Source: Ligula intestinalis
Lineage: Eukaryota; Platyhelminthes; Cestoda; Diphyllobothriidea; Diphyllobothriidae
DNA: 64,000 nucleotides
Assembly (NCBI GenBank): GCA_036362985.1
Contig: JAYGXS010000004.1
Location: forward strand, 25,520,603 to 25,584,602
Reading direction: 5' to 3'
This document shows positions 12,195 through 22,175 of this stretch, piece by piece. The stretch's first letter is position 1, and every line of letters starts with the position of its first letter. The notes under the pieces are model-generated. The model did no database searches and had not been told where the DNA came from. It worked only from the letters and a program-made list of their open reading frames with translations. The position numbers were made by a program, and so were the translations under genes.

Positions 12195-12345
12195 ATATTA
12201 TTAAGGAGGTTTGGCAGATTTGGTCAATTTAGTTTATCCAATTGTGAAAAAACTGGAGGCATTCGGCGGAAATTCGAACCCGCATAGGAGGGAAGGTCTT
12301 CTACGCATCAACGCTCTACCTCCTTGAGCTAGGAATGCCACGATT
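12195..12345 (-). mobile_element. tRNA-derived SINE (family S), 5'-complete copy
   Basis: On the minus strand a tRNA-like head carries an A box (TAGCTCAAGG...GTAGAGCG) and a B box (GGGTTCGAAT). Acceptor-like arms GGCATTC and GAATGCC pair perfectly and are followed by TCCA and a T6 run. The anticodon region is about 10 nt too long for a normal class I tRNA. The sequence after the head (TTTTTTCACAATTGG) matches the SINE body of the copy at 45533, so this is a SINE rather than a working tRNA gene. Confidence 0.7.
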
Positions 12346-12910
12346 CACAAGTGGTGTGTAAGCTCGATCTAATTATAGAGGCCGGAAGACAGGAGGCAGG
12401 ATGGCTGACAGTCACTGACAATAGCAGAAAACGGTAACAGAAACACGTTTTTTAGAAAAACCTACTTTCGAAGTCAGCCTACCGTATTAGCTTTTATTTA
12501 TCCTATATTTTGCCTAGGTTGAACAATGAATTAAGCCTATGCATGTAAAAGTCGGAGTTCGCAGTCTAGACTTCGCAGCCCATTGGCTGTACAAAAGCCT
12601 TCTACATAACGTCGTAGGTTCGAAAACCGACGAGGTCGCCGAGTTTTCTACAACTGAGTCAGCTACCTTAAGCACATCCACTGAAGAAACACCTGAACTA
12701 AAAAGGAATTGCGTACGAACCGTATCATTTCGTCTTGGTTAATTCTCTTGCTTAGAAGGAACGGACATAAAATTCTTTTTCTCTGGTGATCCTTTGGATT
12801 TTTTAAGAAACTAAATTTTTTATCGTTAAAGCAACGCATTCATCTCTTTGTCAAGCAACCCCCTTTGACATATTCTCTGGGTTTCCAGTTTTTTTTAAAT
12901 TCCCATTCAG

Positions 12911-13069
12911 TCAATCATAATGCAAACTACTAATCTGGATCAGAACCACCGAAATGCACATACATGCAGTGCCGATGCTCCACAAACGGCTTCTATAACA
13001 AGCACTTCATCTAACCAAGGGGAATCAGCATCCCACCACTTGTCAGTCTCTGAAGTTGCTGCATATGAG
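12911..13069 (+). other. Speculative 53-codon exon
   Basis: A pyrimidine-rich tract ending TTCCCATTCAG precedes an open stretch containing ATG at 12920, which ends in GAG before GTATTT at 13070. The exon would be 159 bp, phase 0 to 0, and rich in Ser, Thr, Asn, Gln and His. There is no homology that I recognise. Splice-like strings are common by chance. Confidence 0.18.
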
Positions 13070-13321
13070 GTATTTTTACATGGAGGAGCACCGATCTTGT
13101 ATTTCTGAAATAAACTAGCTTCGGCTGAGTGGCAGCGGTCACGAACAGGAAACCAACTGCCGGAACTGGATACTGGGATAGCTTGATCGAATTTGCCTTG
13201 GCATGGCTGCTGATTAACATTCGGAGACGGTTGGTCGGAAGACATCCATCAGTCGGTGTGTCCCCACCCCTGTCTGTGTACTTGAATGCTTCTGCCACAA
13301 CTGGTAGTCTGTGTACGGATG

Positions 13322-13686
13322 TTTTGACTAGCTCCTGTCGAAGTGAACTTCACTAGAATCTCACGACTGCGGTTCTTGGCGTTTTGGAGCAGCCAATCAC
13401 AGTTGCCACAAGCCTGCATTCTTAGCCCAGCGACGAATAGCAGGCCGGCACTCATGAACTGCTCTCCCTGCCCGCTGGCCTGACTGCTATTAAACTGGCA
13501 ATCGGACCCGGCTGACTCTCCTGGCTGGTCATGTTCTCCCAAGTCAGTTTTCTTCTATCTATTCTCCGTTCCTCTGTGTACACAATATACTGTTCCTAAA
13601 ACTCCGACCTTACCAAGACTTCCTAACTCCTAAGTAACCATGGTCTGAAGATCACAGTTGCAATGGTTTAACTTACTCAACTAAAA
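13322..13686 (-). mobile_element. Family A dispersed repeat, subtype A1
   Basis: Read on the minus strand it carries the A1 order: a decayed GTTGAG/CAAACC-like 5' end, CTGTGATCTTCAGACCATGG, a GTATATTGTGTACAC core, a TGTGATTGGCTG CCAAT motif, and a 3' CACTTCGACAGGAGCTAGTC. It is non-coding. Confidence 0.7.
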
Positions 13687-13859
13687 CTTCCAAGAGTAAA
13701 ACACAATGCATGTAGCTAAATGACCAACTTACAGTTCAGGTATTTCGTCTGTTCGAAGAAATGGTTCAGATATGAAGTGGTTCCCTGTAAATGAACTGTC
13801 AAAGGCGAACTTCGATTAATTCAGCGAAAATTCCCATTTATACGATTGAAAATTCGTGT

Positions 13860-13897
13860 TGGCAAGCGATCGTTTTCGGTCATTTATCGTCAGGCCA
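13860..13897 (-). ncRNA. Hammerhead ribozyme motif in PLE-1 terminal repeat
   Basis: On the minus strand: stem I strand TGGC, core CTGACGA (13887-13893), 9-nt helix II region, GAAA (13874-13877), short helix III segment, TT, then GCCA pairing with TGGC. Both conserved core blocks are present. Helix II has lost its usual G-C closing pair and helix III is very short, so this copy is probably weakened. PLE terminal repeats are known to carry hammerheads. Confidence 0.65.
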
Positions 13898-14165
13898 GTA
13901 CATGACATGGTGAATAAAATTGGTCAATTAATTACAGCGATTATATGATCGTCAGGTTAGGGAAAGGGGGAGGGGGAGGAAAAGGGTAAGGGTAATTAAG
14001 CAGCTGAGTTTTTCCTCGTCTCCTGAACGCGGGCGCCTGCGCGGGTAGGACGCTGGTTGCCATGCCCAGATGAGACAGGGGGGATGTTCTCGCGGTCTGC
14101 GGATTGAGTTCTGTATGTCAGCCGCGCAGCTTGCGTTTGATTATTCTCCGTAGATTCGTCTTCTT
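13893..14165 (-). repeat. PLE-1 terminal repeat (pLTR), 3' copy
   Basis: About 273 bp that includes the last ~57 codons of the endonuclease ORF plus the 3' UTR. It contains a G-tract (13960-13986, plus strand). It matches 16756-17032 in reverse complement with few mismatches. Confidence 0.88.
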
Positions 14166-16750
14166 TGGCTACAGTAGGTGTTGGGTTTCCGCGTGCAGTC
14201 GGCCAAGGGAGGCCGATGGCTTGAATTTGCGCGTTTTGACAGCATAGAATGGGTTTTGCTAGCCGGATTGCCACTGCTTCTGCTGTGGCTAACACCCGTT
14301 TCCGCAGGCCTTTGGATAAGTGCGTTGGCGTGCGGTAAATGACCCGAAAGGCTTCACTCGCGTCCACTTGGTGGTTTTTATCAATTAGGTGGGCGAGGAT
14401 TGAGCTTGAGTTCGGTCTATTCTCCCCTCTGCTGAGCCAAGCTGGTATGTGCTCGCGCATTCTCTTCTCCAGACGTTGCGTTGTTCGGCCAGTATAGCCC
14501 GCTCCACAGGAACAGGTGAACGAATAGATGCACATAGATGTGGCCTGAAACGGTAGTCTGTCCTTACCTCCCATTCGTAGAAGGGGAGAATTAGTGAAGA
14601 GAACCCGCAAGTTTGCAGCCGGGAAGGCATTCATAACCGCTGTCTTCAGGAGCCTTCTTACTAGTTCACTCGTTGCGTCTCCAATTAACGGCAGTCTTAT
14701 AAACAGATCTTTCTTTTCCGCCGTTGCAATTGTGACCTTTGGGGCACGTTCCTTGATGTTCTGAAGGATGAACCGTTCCGGATAACCGTTTTCTTGGAGT
14801 GTATCCTTTAGTTGCTGCAATTCTACTTCCACTATTTCAGGAGAGCAGATACGGCGTATTCTGGCTGCCATTCCCTGGACTTAGTTCCGTTTGACGTTAA
14901 GGGGGATGAAACTCTGAAAATTAACGCATTGCCCAGTCCAGGTTTTCTTTCTAAAGAGTCGGCGTTGTATTGAGCCATCTTCTTGTCTGTGTAAGAGGAC
15001 GTCTAGGAAAGCGAGTTCCTCGTTCGCCTCTGTTTCCACTGTAAATGTGAGTGCTGTGTGGGCGGTATTAAATTTTTGGACTAGACCATCGATATCAGCG
15101 GTCTTCTTTGTCAGGCAAAAGATGTCGTCCACATATCGACCATCGAACTTAAGGTCATTGATAGTGTCTTTGAGCTTCGTTTCCTCGATCTTGCCCATAA
15201 AGAAATTTGCCAGGAATGGTCCAAGTGGTGAGCCCATGGCCACTCCGTCAATTTGCCTGTATAACTGGCCCTTACAGATAAACTGTACATTTTGTGTACA
15301 GCAAGTCAGTAGATCTTTCAGCCTCTCCACTGTCATCCCTATATGGTAGTGTGTTTCCCGTATGAAGTCGCATAGATATTCTATGGTTTCAACTACCGGG
15401 ACGTTGGTGAACAGTGAGGATACATCTTATGACAGCATCATCGTTTCGCCAATATTAGTATCCTTGACAGCCTCCACGAATTCAAACGTNNNNNNNNNNN
15501 NNNNNNNNNNNNNNNNNNNNNNNNNNNNNNNNNNNNNNNNNNNNNNNNNNNNNNNNNNNNNNNNNNNNNNNNNNNNNNNNNNNNNNNNNNNNNNNNNNNN
15601 NNNNNNNNNNNNNNNNNNNNNNNNNNNNNNNNNNNNNNNNNNNNNNNNNNNNNNNNNNNNNNNNNNNNNNNNNNNNNNNNNNNNNNNNNNNNNNNNNNNN
15701 NNNNNNNNNNNNNNNNNNNNNNNNNNNNNNNNNNNNNNNNNNNNNNNNNNNNNNNNNNNNNNNNNNNNNNNNNNNNNNNNNNNNNNNNNNNNNNNNNNNN
15801 NNNNNNNNNNNNNNNNNNNNNNNNNNNNNNNNNNNNNNNNNNNNNNNNNNNNNNNNNNNNNNNNNNNNNNNNNNNNNNNNNNNNNNNNNCACGAATTCAA
15901 ACGTGTCTTTCAGGCTTCTTGGGTACAAGCGGCTCTGAAGTGGTTTTAACTTTTCGGCAAGCCATTTTGCCACGGCGTGGTACGGTGAGTTTCTCATGTC
16001 CAAGATCGGACGGTGTGGCACACCTTGTTTATGGATTTTCGGGAGGCCATACATTCTTGGTATTGTAGTACCAATCGGCCTTATTTCCTCCAGCTCCTTG
16101 TCTGATAAACGTCCTTCTTTGTGCAGCTCTTTTAGTAACTTTGTCAGTTTGTCTTCAACAGCTTCAGTCCTGTCCTTGTATTTATCGGATTGTGAAAATT
16201 TTGTGTGATTTGATAATATTTCTTGAAGTTTTGTCACATAATCTTTCTTGTCCATCAACACAATCCCCGAACCCTTGTCCGGTCTTGTAATTAATATGTT
16301 TTCATTTCGGCGCAGCTCCTTGAGACTATCGAGATGAACCTTGGTCAGGGGGCGTATGGATTTCGGAGCCTTTCTTAAGTATTGATGACAGCAATTGACA
16401 AGAGTCGATTTCAGATAATCAACTTCCCTGGCCTCTGAGGGTTTTAGGTCCGAGGTCTGACTGAAGAGACTCTCAAATTGTATTTCCGGGTCTAGCTGTT
16501 TTTGCTTCCGTTGTGGGACGCAACACTTAGGACCAAGAGATAATACTTCTAGGAGCGTCCTGTTAAGATGTAGTGACGAAAGGTTATGCACGTATTGCTC
16601 TGGATTATTCGGAAGCGCTGTCTGTGCTTTCACTGGTTGAAGACTTCGTAGGAGCTTGGTCCACTTGACCTCGGTTCGCCTATTTCTGATTGTCTTTACG
16701 TAGTTCTCGAAGGCTCGTCTCTCAGAATTTTCAAGATGGTCGAGGACGAA
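13996..16750 (-). pseudogene. PLE-1 reverse transcriptase / GIY-YIG endonuclease
   Basis: This is the polyprotein that copies the PLE RNA and nicks target DNA. The N-terminal portion runs to the LITRPDKGSG block (about 16290-16250), and RT motif B is MGSPLGPFLANFFMG. The catalytic YVDD is at 15124-15135. The C-terminal endonuclease has MCIYSFTCSCGAGYTGRT with a Cys pair, a downstream R-x-REH and a late AEAVAIRL carrying the expected Glu. The frame is broken by TAA at 15427-15429 inside RT motif A (Leu in PLE-2) and TAA at 14881-14883 (also Leu in PLE-2). An N run at 15490-15889 interrupts the assembly. No frameshift is needed to read through once the duplicated 15-base gap flank is counted once. 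Inactive as it stands. Confidence 0.87.
15490..15889. other. 400-N assembly gap, probably spurious
   Basis: The gap is exactly 400 N. The 15 bases CACGAATTCAAACGT immediately precede it and immediately follow it. Alignment to PLE-2 needs no extra residues at this point, so the two contig ends most likely overlap by these bases. Confidence 0.85.
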
Positions 16751-16755
16751 TCTAC

Positions 16756-17032
16756 GAAGACGAATCTTCGGAGAATAGTCAAACGCAAGCTGCGCGGCTG
16801 ACATACAGAACTCAATCCGCAGACCGCGAGAACATCCCCCCTGTCTCATCTGGGCATGGCAACCAGCGTCCTACCCGCGCAGGCGCCCGCGTTTAGGAGA
16901 CGAGGGAAATCTCAGCTGCTTAATTCCCCTCACCCTTTTCCTCCCCCTCCCCCTTTCCCTTTCCCTAACCTGACGATTATATAATCGCTGTAATTAATTG
17001 ACCAATTTTATTCCTCATGTCATGTACTGGCC
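16756..17032 (+). repeat. PLE-1 terminal repeat, inverted 5' copy
   Basis: Reverse complement of 13893-14165. It ends at TACTGGCC, exactly where the hammerhead core begins in the other copy, so it lacks the ribozyme core. Confidence 0.87.
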
Positions 17033-17830
17033 TTCGATTAATTATTTCTAGGAAACCTCAGTCACTTTACCAAACTTTAAGACACATTCCAAATATCGGA
17101 TCACTTTCTGAAGTAGGTAGAGATAATGGCTGAAAGTTTTTTTTATCTCATTGACAATGTAACTTGATATTGGGGCAGATTTCCTTATGGCAGAATAGTT
17201 AAGAGTGTGAATTCATTTTATTCCTATTTGCTGCTACCCTGTCAGTGACTGGCATTTCGCTTTTAATTAGATTATTAACTAACGAACTCTCAGGTAAAAT
17301 TTCAACTGCGAATACACCGTACCAACGCCATTAAGTGTCCTGTTCTGAAAAATGCTTCTACGTGAGATTTTATGACCATTGAAGATCAGTTCGATGGCAT
17401 CATATCTGTAACTTTATTAATGCTCCTCTTTAAGTATACAGCATATTCCATAGCCATTAAAAGCGTTCTTAAAGCCCTGTATGGTATCAAGCAGACTGGT
17501 CTCAAAGTTGTTATAGACTTTAAAATGTTTTAAACCCTACAGATACACTTTGTTTGAATACAAAATCTGAAGATAAACAAATTTTGTCTACAAAATTACC
17601 AAAACAAAGGATACTTTTAAACTTTAATTTATAAGAGCCTCGAAAATCGATTTTAAATGATCCCGCAAAAAAAGTTGTTCTCTTCCACAGAGTGTGGGAT
17701 TTGCAAACGATCAAAAATATAAATGCATTAATAAGGGCAACTGATTTTTGCCTTACTTAATTTGTCCTTTCCTCTTTCCTAAGAGTCAGATGATTAAAAG
17801 TCGATGCACGATCATGCCTTTATCAAGATG
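17033..17830. other. AT-rich intergenic DNA
   Basis: No gene or recognised repeat. Confidence 0.45.
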
Positions 17831-17834
17831 CTCA

Positions 17835-18119
17835 GACTATTAGAGTTAACCCTAACGGCTGCGATCTCTCAGGCCCGGTTCCTTAGGAGAAGAGAGAATT
17901 CATGCGAAGGCCAAAGTGGAAGGAAAATAGTTTGTAAGAGATTTGACTATCGGGCTAGGTTCGAAGTCCTGTCTACTCGGCCATCGTTATATGGGGTCTT
18001 GTGTGAGTCGTCCTGTGGTTGGCTGTTCGAGATGCCGGAAGTACAAAACGTTCCGAAAGTACACTTCGACTTGAGCTCGGCGTTCACAAATGCACTTCTT
18101 GATGAGCTAGTCACTATAT
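17835..18119 (+). mobile_element. Family A repeat, subtype A2, internally deleted
   Basis: It starts with the CTAACGGCTGCGATC block and ends with CTTGATGAGCTAGTCACTAT. The DNA between the GGCCAAAGTGG block and the CGAAGTCCTGTC block is shorter than in the 27453 copy. It abuts an A1 copy head to tail. Confidence 0.7.
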
Positions 18120-18540
18120 TGCAGGGGGTTAAGCGAGTTAAACCCAGTAACTGTGATCTTCAGACCATGGCTACTTAGTAGAGGAGAAGTCCGCAAAGGC
18201 CAGAGTAGAGGGAAGTGTATATCGTGTACACAAGGGAAAGGAGAATACATGAGAAAAAATTGACTTAGGAGAGCCTGACCACCAAGGAGATCGGCCGGGT
18301 CCGAAGTGAGGTCTTAGCAGCAATCAGGCCAGCAGACACAGAGAGAGCGCGTTCATTGACTGGGTTGGCCTTGCGATTTTGGGCAAAGAAGCAGCTTGCG
18401 TCGGGAACGCGTGCAAGCTTGCCATTCGTCACTTGGCCCAAACCGCGTAGATGCGCGAATCGTGAGTGGCTGATCGAGACGTCGAAAAACCGCATCGGCG
18501 CGCCTTTGGGAAAGTGCACTTCGACGCGAGCTAGTCGGCC
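18120..18540 (+). mobile_element. Family A repeat, subtype A1, near full length
   Basis: It begins with the 5' hairpin GGGTTAAGCGAGTTAAACCC, then AACTGTGATCTTCAGACCATGG, a GTGTATATCGTGTACAC core, a CAGACACAGAGAGAGCG block, and a 3' end CTTCGACGCGAGCTAGTC. One of the longest A1 copies. Confidence 0.75.
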
Positions 18541-18754
18541 AGGCACGACCCACTACAACTACACCTTTTCTTCTGCCTGCCAAGTTGTACTAGTCGTTTC
18601 TTTTTAATCATTTTCTTCCAATTCGGCTGTAAGCAGGTTAACTGTTTGACTTCCTTCCAACTATTACCTATTTACAGGTGTCCATTCCAGGTTTAATACA
18701 TCAGCGAAATAGCTTTCATTCTTTCGACTGTATCGTCCGGAAGGCTTACTTATA

Positions 18755-19060
18755 TGGTGCCCCTAAGCAGGACATGGGAAAGAGGAGCACCCGCAGGAGA
18801 TCTAGTTTCGGGCAAAATTCTCTGACATTTCGGGGTTAGTGTTAGAGTTAAAGTTAGGTTCAGGTTTAGGCTTGAAGTTAGGGTTAACTTTCGCGCTGGT
18901 GCTTACGCTAAGGTTAAGCTTAATATTAAAGCTACGGTTTAGGTTTATGTTGGGCTAGCCTTCGGATTGGGACACAGGAAAATACGCCTTTCCTGGACTT
19001 ACATGCAGGGACACCTTTATGACTTAGGCGGGGCAGTCCCCCTCCTGTGTCCTTGCAGTT
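18755..19060 (+). repeat. Family F3 repeat with TTAGG-like interior, copy 2
   Basis: A flank with AGGACATGGGAAAGAGG leads into many degenerate GTTAGGGTT/GGTTTAGG words (18835-18960). It ends with a CATGCAGGGACACC...GACTTAGG block that recurs at 40905. Confidence 0.6.
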
Positions 19061-19339
19061 TTGCCTTCTAATTTACGTCAACCGTTGCATGAATTTAGGA
19101 GGCTTTTTCATTCAGAAAAAACGTTACTTTTAAATGCAACTCATGTAGGTTTTTATGTTTTATTCATTACCCACCTTTAATGAGGCACGCTGTGGTGACT
19201 TTGTAATGACGGATTTCTTGTGGAGAACATATACAGGCTGATTAGGCAGGTTGTGCGTTTGTTAGTGCGCGTGTGCGTGCGTCCGTGCTTATCCACCAAA
19301 AGAAGTGACGCTGCACTGTGAGATGTAAAGCGATATCAA

Positions 19340-19800
19340 GTGCCACAAAACTGTAGACCACGAAGTAATCCGGCCGGCTAATAGAAGATAGACGTATCCC
19401 AATGGTTATAAACTAGTAAATAATAAGAGGCTTAGAAGGTCAGAGTGTTATGAATAATTTATTAAGTGTATAAGGAGTAGAGTATGAGTAATGAATAACT
19501 GGCTCCCGAACAAGTGCAGTCCAGGGTCGAATTTCGGCAGTGAGGTCGCTGTGTTCGGAAGTCTGCATGACAGGCAGTGAGGTAGCCGCGTTCAGGGGTG
19601 TCTGAGCGTAAGCGGTCACCACACTTATCCGTTGTGAACTGGCCTTTGAAATTAGTTTGCTAGTTAGGACAGACAGAGGTTAAACACACGTCCGTGACCT
19701 TAACCTGCCTTTGATACGCTCTGTTGCGCAAGTTCATAGTGGACACGAGTAACAGATATGCCTCACGGGCGTGCAAGCAAAGCATGGCTTAGAATACAAG
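19340..19800 (+). repeat. Family F6 dispersed repeat, copy 1
   Basis: Shared order with 52900 and 21725 (minus): ACGTATCCCAATGGTTATAA, GGGTGTCTGAGCG or its variant, TGTGAACTGGCCTT, TTAGGACAGACAGAGG, GGACACGAGTAACAGATATG. It is about 460 bp, non-coding, of unknown class. Confidence 0.75.
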
Positions 19801-19944
19801 ATCACTACCCAACCTTTGAATCAAATGATCCTTTCAGTTCTCAGCTAACCCCGGCCTAGTATTCAGGGCTGATACTAGCATACTGTGGCAGTACAATGTT
19901 CGAAAACATAGGGTTCCCCAAATCAGGAGGAAGGACAGACAGTT

Positions 19945-20030
19945 GGATATGCAAGCCTTTACTGACGCTGAAACTGTGTAGGAGTCTAAGCTCCCTTTGC
20001 TTTGTCGGATCCATTTCATCATATCATCCT
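19945..20030 (+). repeat. Isolated tail of hammerhead SINE family R
   Basis: CTTTGCTTTGTCGGATCCA at 19995-20013 is identical to 20298-20316 in the neighbouring R unit. The spacing is 303 bp, as if two units once lay in tandem. The upstream ribozyme part is not recognisable. Confidence 0.45.
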
Positions 20031-20149
20031 AATGACTATGTGACATTTTGGCGGTTTTACGTTGTAAGCACCTGGGCAAAGCGGAACTTAAGTGTTCCTC
20101 TACTAGATCGGCGAGACACATATATTTATCGTCTTCCCGATCTCAACTG

Positions 20150-20360
20150 ACAAAGCAGGGAGCTCGTGGACTCGTGGTAGAATATTTAAATCAATGACTA
20201 AACGTCCCGGGTTCAAATCTCGAAGGTTCCTACCATTGAGATTAAGTATGACTGGCTGATGACGGCTAACGAGCCAGAAATGGCCATTCCGGTCTGCCTT
20301 TGCTTTGTCGGATCCACTTCCCCAGTCTAAACAGTGCTTGTACTCGGAACACAAGAATTC
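20150..20360 (+). mobile_element. Hammerhead-bearing SINE-like unit (family R), best copy
   Basis: An A-box-like TGGTAGAATAT (20175) and a good B box GGGTTCAAATC (20209-20219) lie about 34 bp apart, as in a tRNA-type pol III promoter. A hammerhead motif follows at 20250-20294 and then the CTTTGCTTTGTCGG tail. A pol III promoter plus hammerhead is the layout of schistosome Sm-alpha retroposons; comparison with metazoan retrozymes is also apt. Non-coding. Confidence 0.75.
20250..20294 (+). ncRNA. Hammerhead ribozyme, type I, well-formed
   Basis: Stem I GACTGG pairs with CCGGTC (six pairs, one G-U). The core CTGATGA is at 20256-20262. Helix II is GGCT/AGCC with loop AACG, although its core-closing pair is C-A. 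GAAA is at 20277-20280. Helix III is the palindrome ATGGCCAT, giving only two pairs and a GGCC loop in a monomer, and the predicted cleavage follows AT-T at 20288. Very short helix III with a palindromic loop is characteristic of retroelement hammerheads thought to act as dimers. Confidence 0.78.
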
Positions 20361-21720
20361 TCACGTCCAACTTGAGTTTGAAGGAGAAGAGTAAACACCA
20401 GTAGGTGCTTGTGTTTTGTACAGAATCGTAGTGGCTCTCAGAGACCCCGATGCGCGACAAGCTCCGAGCCTGCGCACACGTCTGTCCGCTAGCCTGGGGT
20501 GGACAGGAGGGAATAAACGTCATTTGAGAGTGATTGATTGGCCGCTTGATCAATCGATGGTCAAATAGCAGATTGCGGCGCCTGTGACTTACTGGCTCAG
20601 AGGCAGTTCAAGAACTGTCATCACGTGACCGCATGCGTGAGGTGGGCAACGGGGGTGGAAGATAGTACAACCAGCGTATACATGAGACCACATGTAGCTG
20701 CAGCTCTCACTATAACCGGACAAAGTTCGACCGAAGTTCAGGCGGCCAAAGTTTTTCTAATTGAGACTAAACCGGTGAAGAGAGAAATATCGATCGGCGT
20801 CACAATCTGAAAGTTGAATCACACGCGCATATAGTGCATGTCAGTCGTGTTAGGCTGACCATCGGCGACATTGGTAAGCGGTGCACTGACTACCGTGAGA
20901 GCGGGTAGCTACAGCATAACCCACGAGGGGTTCTTCCAGTCTAAGTCTCCTTTTTCTTTTTGACATCTAGAGGCTTTTGGAGGCCATGTGATTGAGTGCT
21001 GGTACGGTGCATATGCATTGGTTACCTAGACAAGCTGAGCGGCTTTTGAGCTGGGAAAAAATGGGGCATCGCACCAAGTGATGGTATGCGGTTGGCTGGC
21101 TGCTCTAGGCCTGCGTCTAAGCCCTAAATATTGCAGTGTATGCGTGCGACATGTAGGCGCCCGAGACAGACTTGAGGTCAGACATACTAACCCCAACCTC
21201 ATTATCAAGTCGGGTTGAATCATACAAGGAGGTGATATATGATTGAAGTGCGGGGGTGGTAGGGTTATGTAGCTCGTATCCTGGCTTTGTTCTTCACTAT
21301 GACCAGTCACACTCGGTGCGAACGTACGACTGTCGCATTTGACTAGGTTCAACGTGTGCCCTACAGCGAGGTGGGTCAGCAACGGGGACTTGCAAGAGGA
21401 TTAGTTCCAAGAGATGGCAGACTTTTGCCGTATCAACCGCACTTTTACTCTTTTGCTTCTCTTAACCACCTGTGCCCTCTCTCAATATGAAGTAAAGAGG
21501 ACGTTAGGCAGGATCGTGCGCGGGTTACAAACACACAAAATTATAACCTGGTATGGCCTTCACTGTGTGTTAAATAGCACCGTACTACGCTGATCGTTGT
21601 TATAATTTGGGTTTTCACGTGCGCGTTTCTACTGGATACAAAGTCAGAAGATGCAAGAACGTCGAAACCGTTCGAGTATCCATTCCAATCTGATATCATT
21701 AAAAGTTCCTGCTGTTTCCT
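20361..21720. other. Unassigned repeat-like DNA
   Basis: Moderate GC and several chance frames. No domain was recognised. It may hold further unrecognised dispersed repeats. Confidence 0.35.
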
Positions 21721-21724
21721 CCGT

Positions 21725-22175
21725 TATATATTATGTGAGATACGCTAGCCACCTCGTATTCTAAGCCATGTTTTTCTCGCATGCCTTTGGGGCATTCGCG
21801 CCCTCTCTGGCTCTCGTGTCCACCAGCACGTGCGCACCAGACGGTGTCAAAGTTCCGGTTAGGGTCAGGGACGTCCGTCTGTCCTAACTGACCAATCACT
21901 TCTGAAGGCCAGTTCACAAAGGACCATAGTGTGGAGACTGTTGACGCTCAGACACTCCCGGAGACGGCGACTTCACAGCGGACTCGGTGATCTCGCCTCC
22001 GGAATGCGATTCTCGACTCGGCCCGTTCACCGCTGGACTGCCCTCACTTAACTATTACTCATTTTCTACTCCTTTTGTACTTAGTTAAATTACTCATAAA
22101 ACTCTGGTCTTCCACACCTTGTCTTATTTACTAGGTAATAACCACTGGGATACGTTCTATCATCTATTAACCGGC
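21725..22175 (-). repeat. Family F6 dispersed repeat, copy 2, minus strand
   Basis: It is the reverse complement of the 19340 and 52900 copies. Visible plus-strand blocks are CATGCCTTTGGGGC, GTCTGTCCTAACTG, GGCCAGTTCACAAAGGACC and CACTGGGATACGTTCTATC. Confidence 0.72.

Larger units (their letters stand above)
13860..17032 (-). mobile_element. Penelope-like element PLE-1
   Basis: The element has an RT followed by a GIY-YIG endonuclease, bounded by a terminal segment at 13893-14165 that recurs inverted at 16756-17032. Inverted or direct LTR-like repeats (pLTRs) are a known PLE trait. Compared with PLE-2 it lacks the N-terminal ~75 codons, so it is 5'-truncated, and the inverted repeat is attached at the truncation point. 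The short string GATTCGTC occurs on both sides of that junction. Confidence 0.88.

Noticed and set aside
18838..18960. True interstitial telomere array
   Set aside because: Units are irregular and the segment is part of the dispersed F3 family with non-telomeric flanks.
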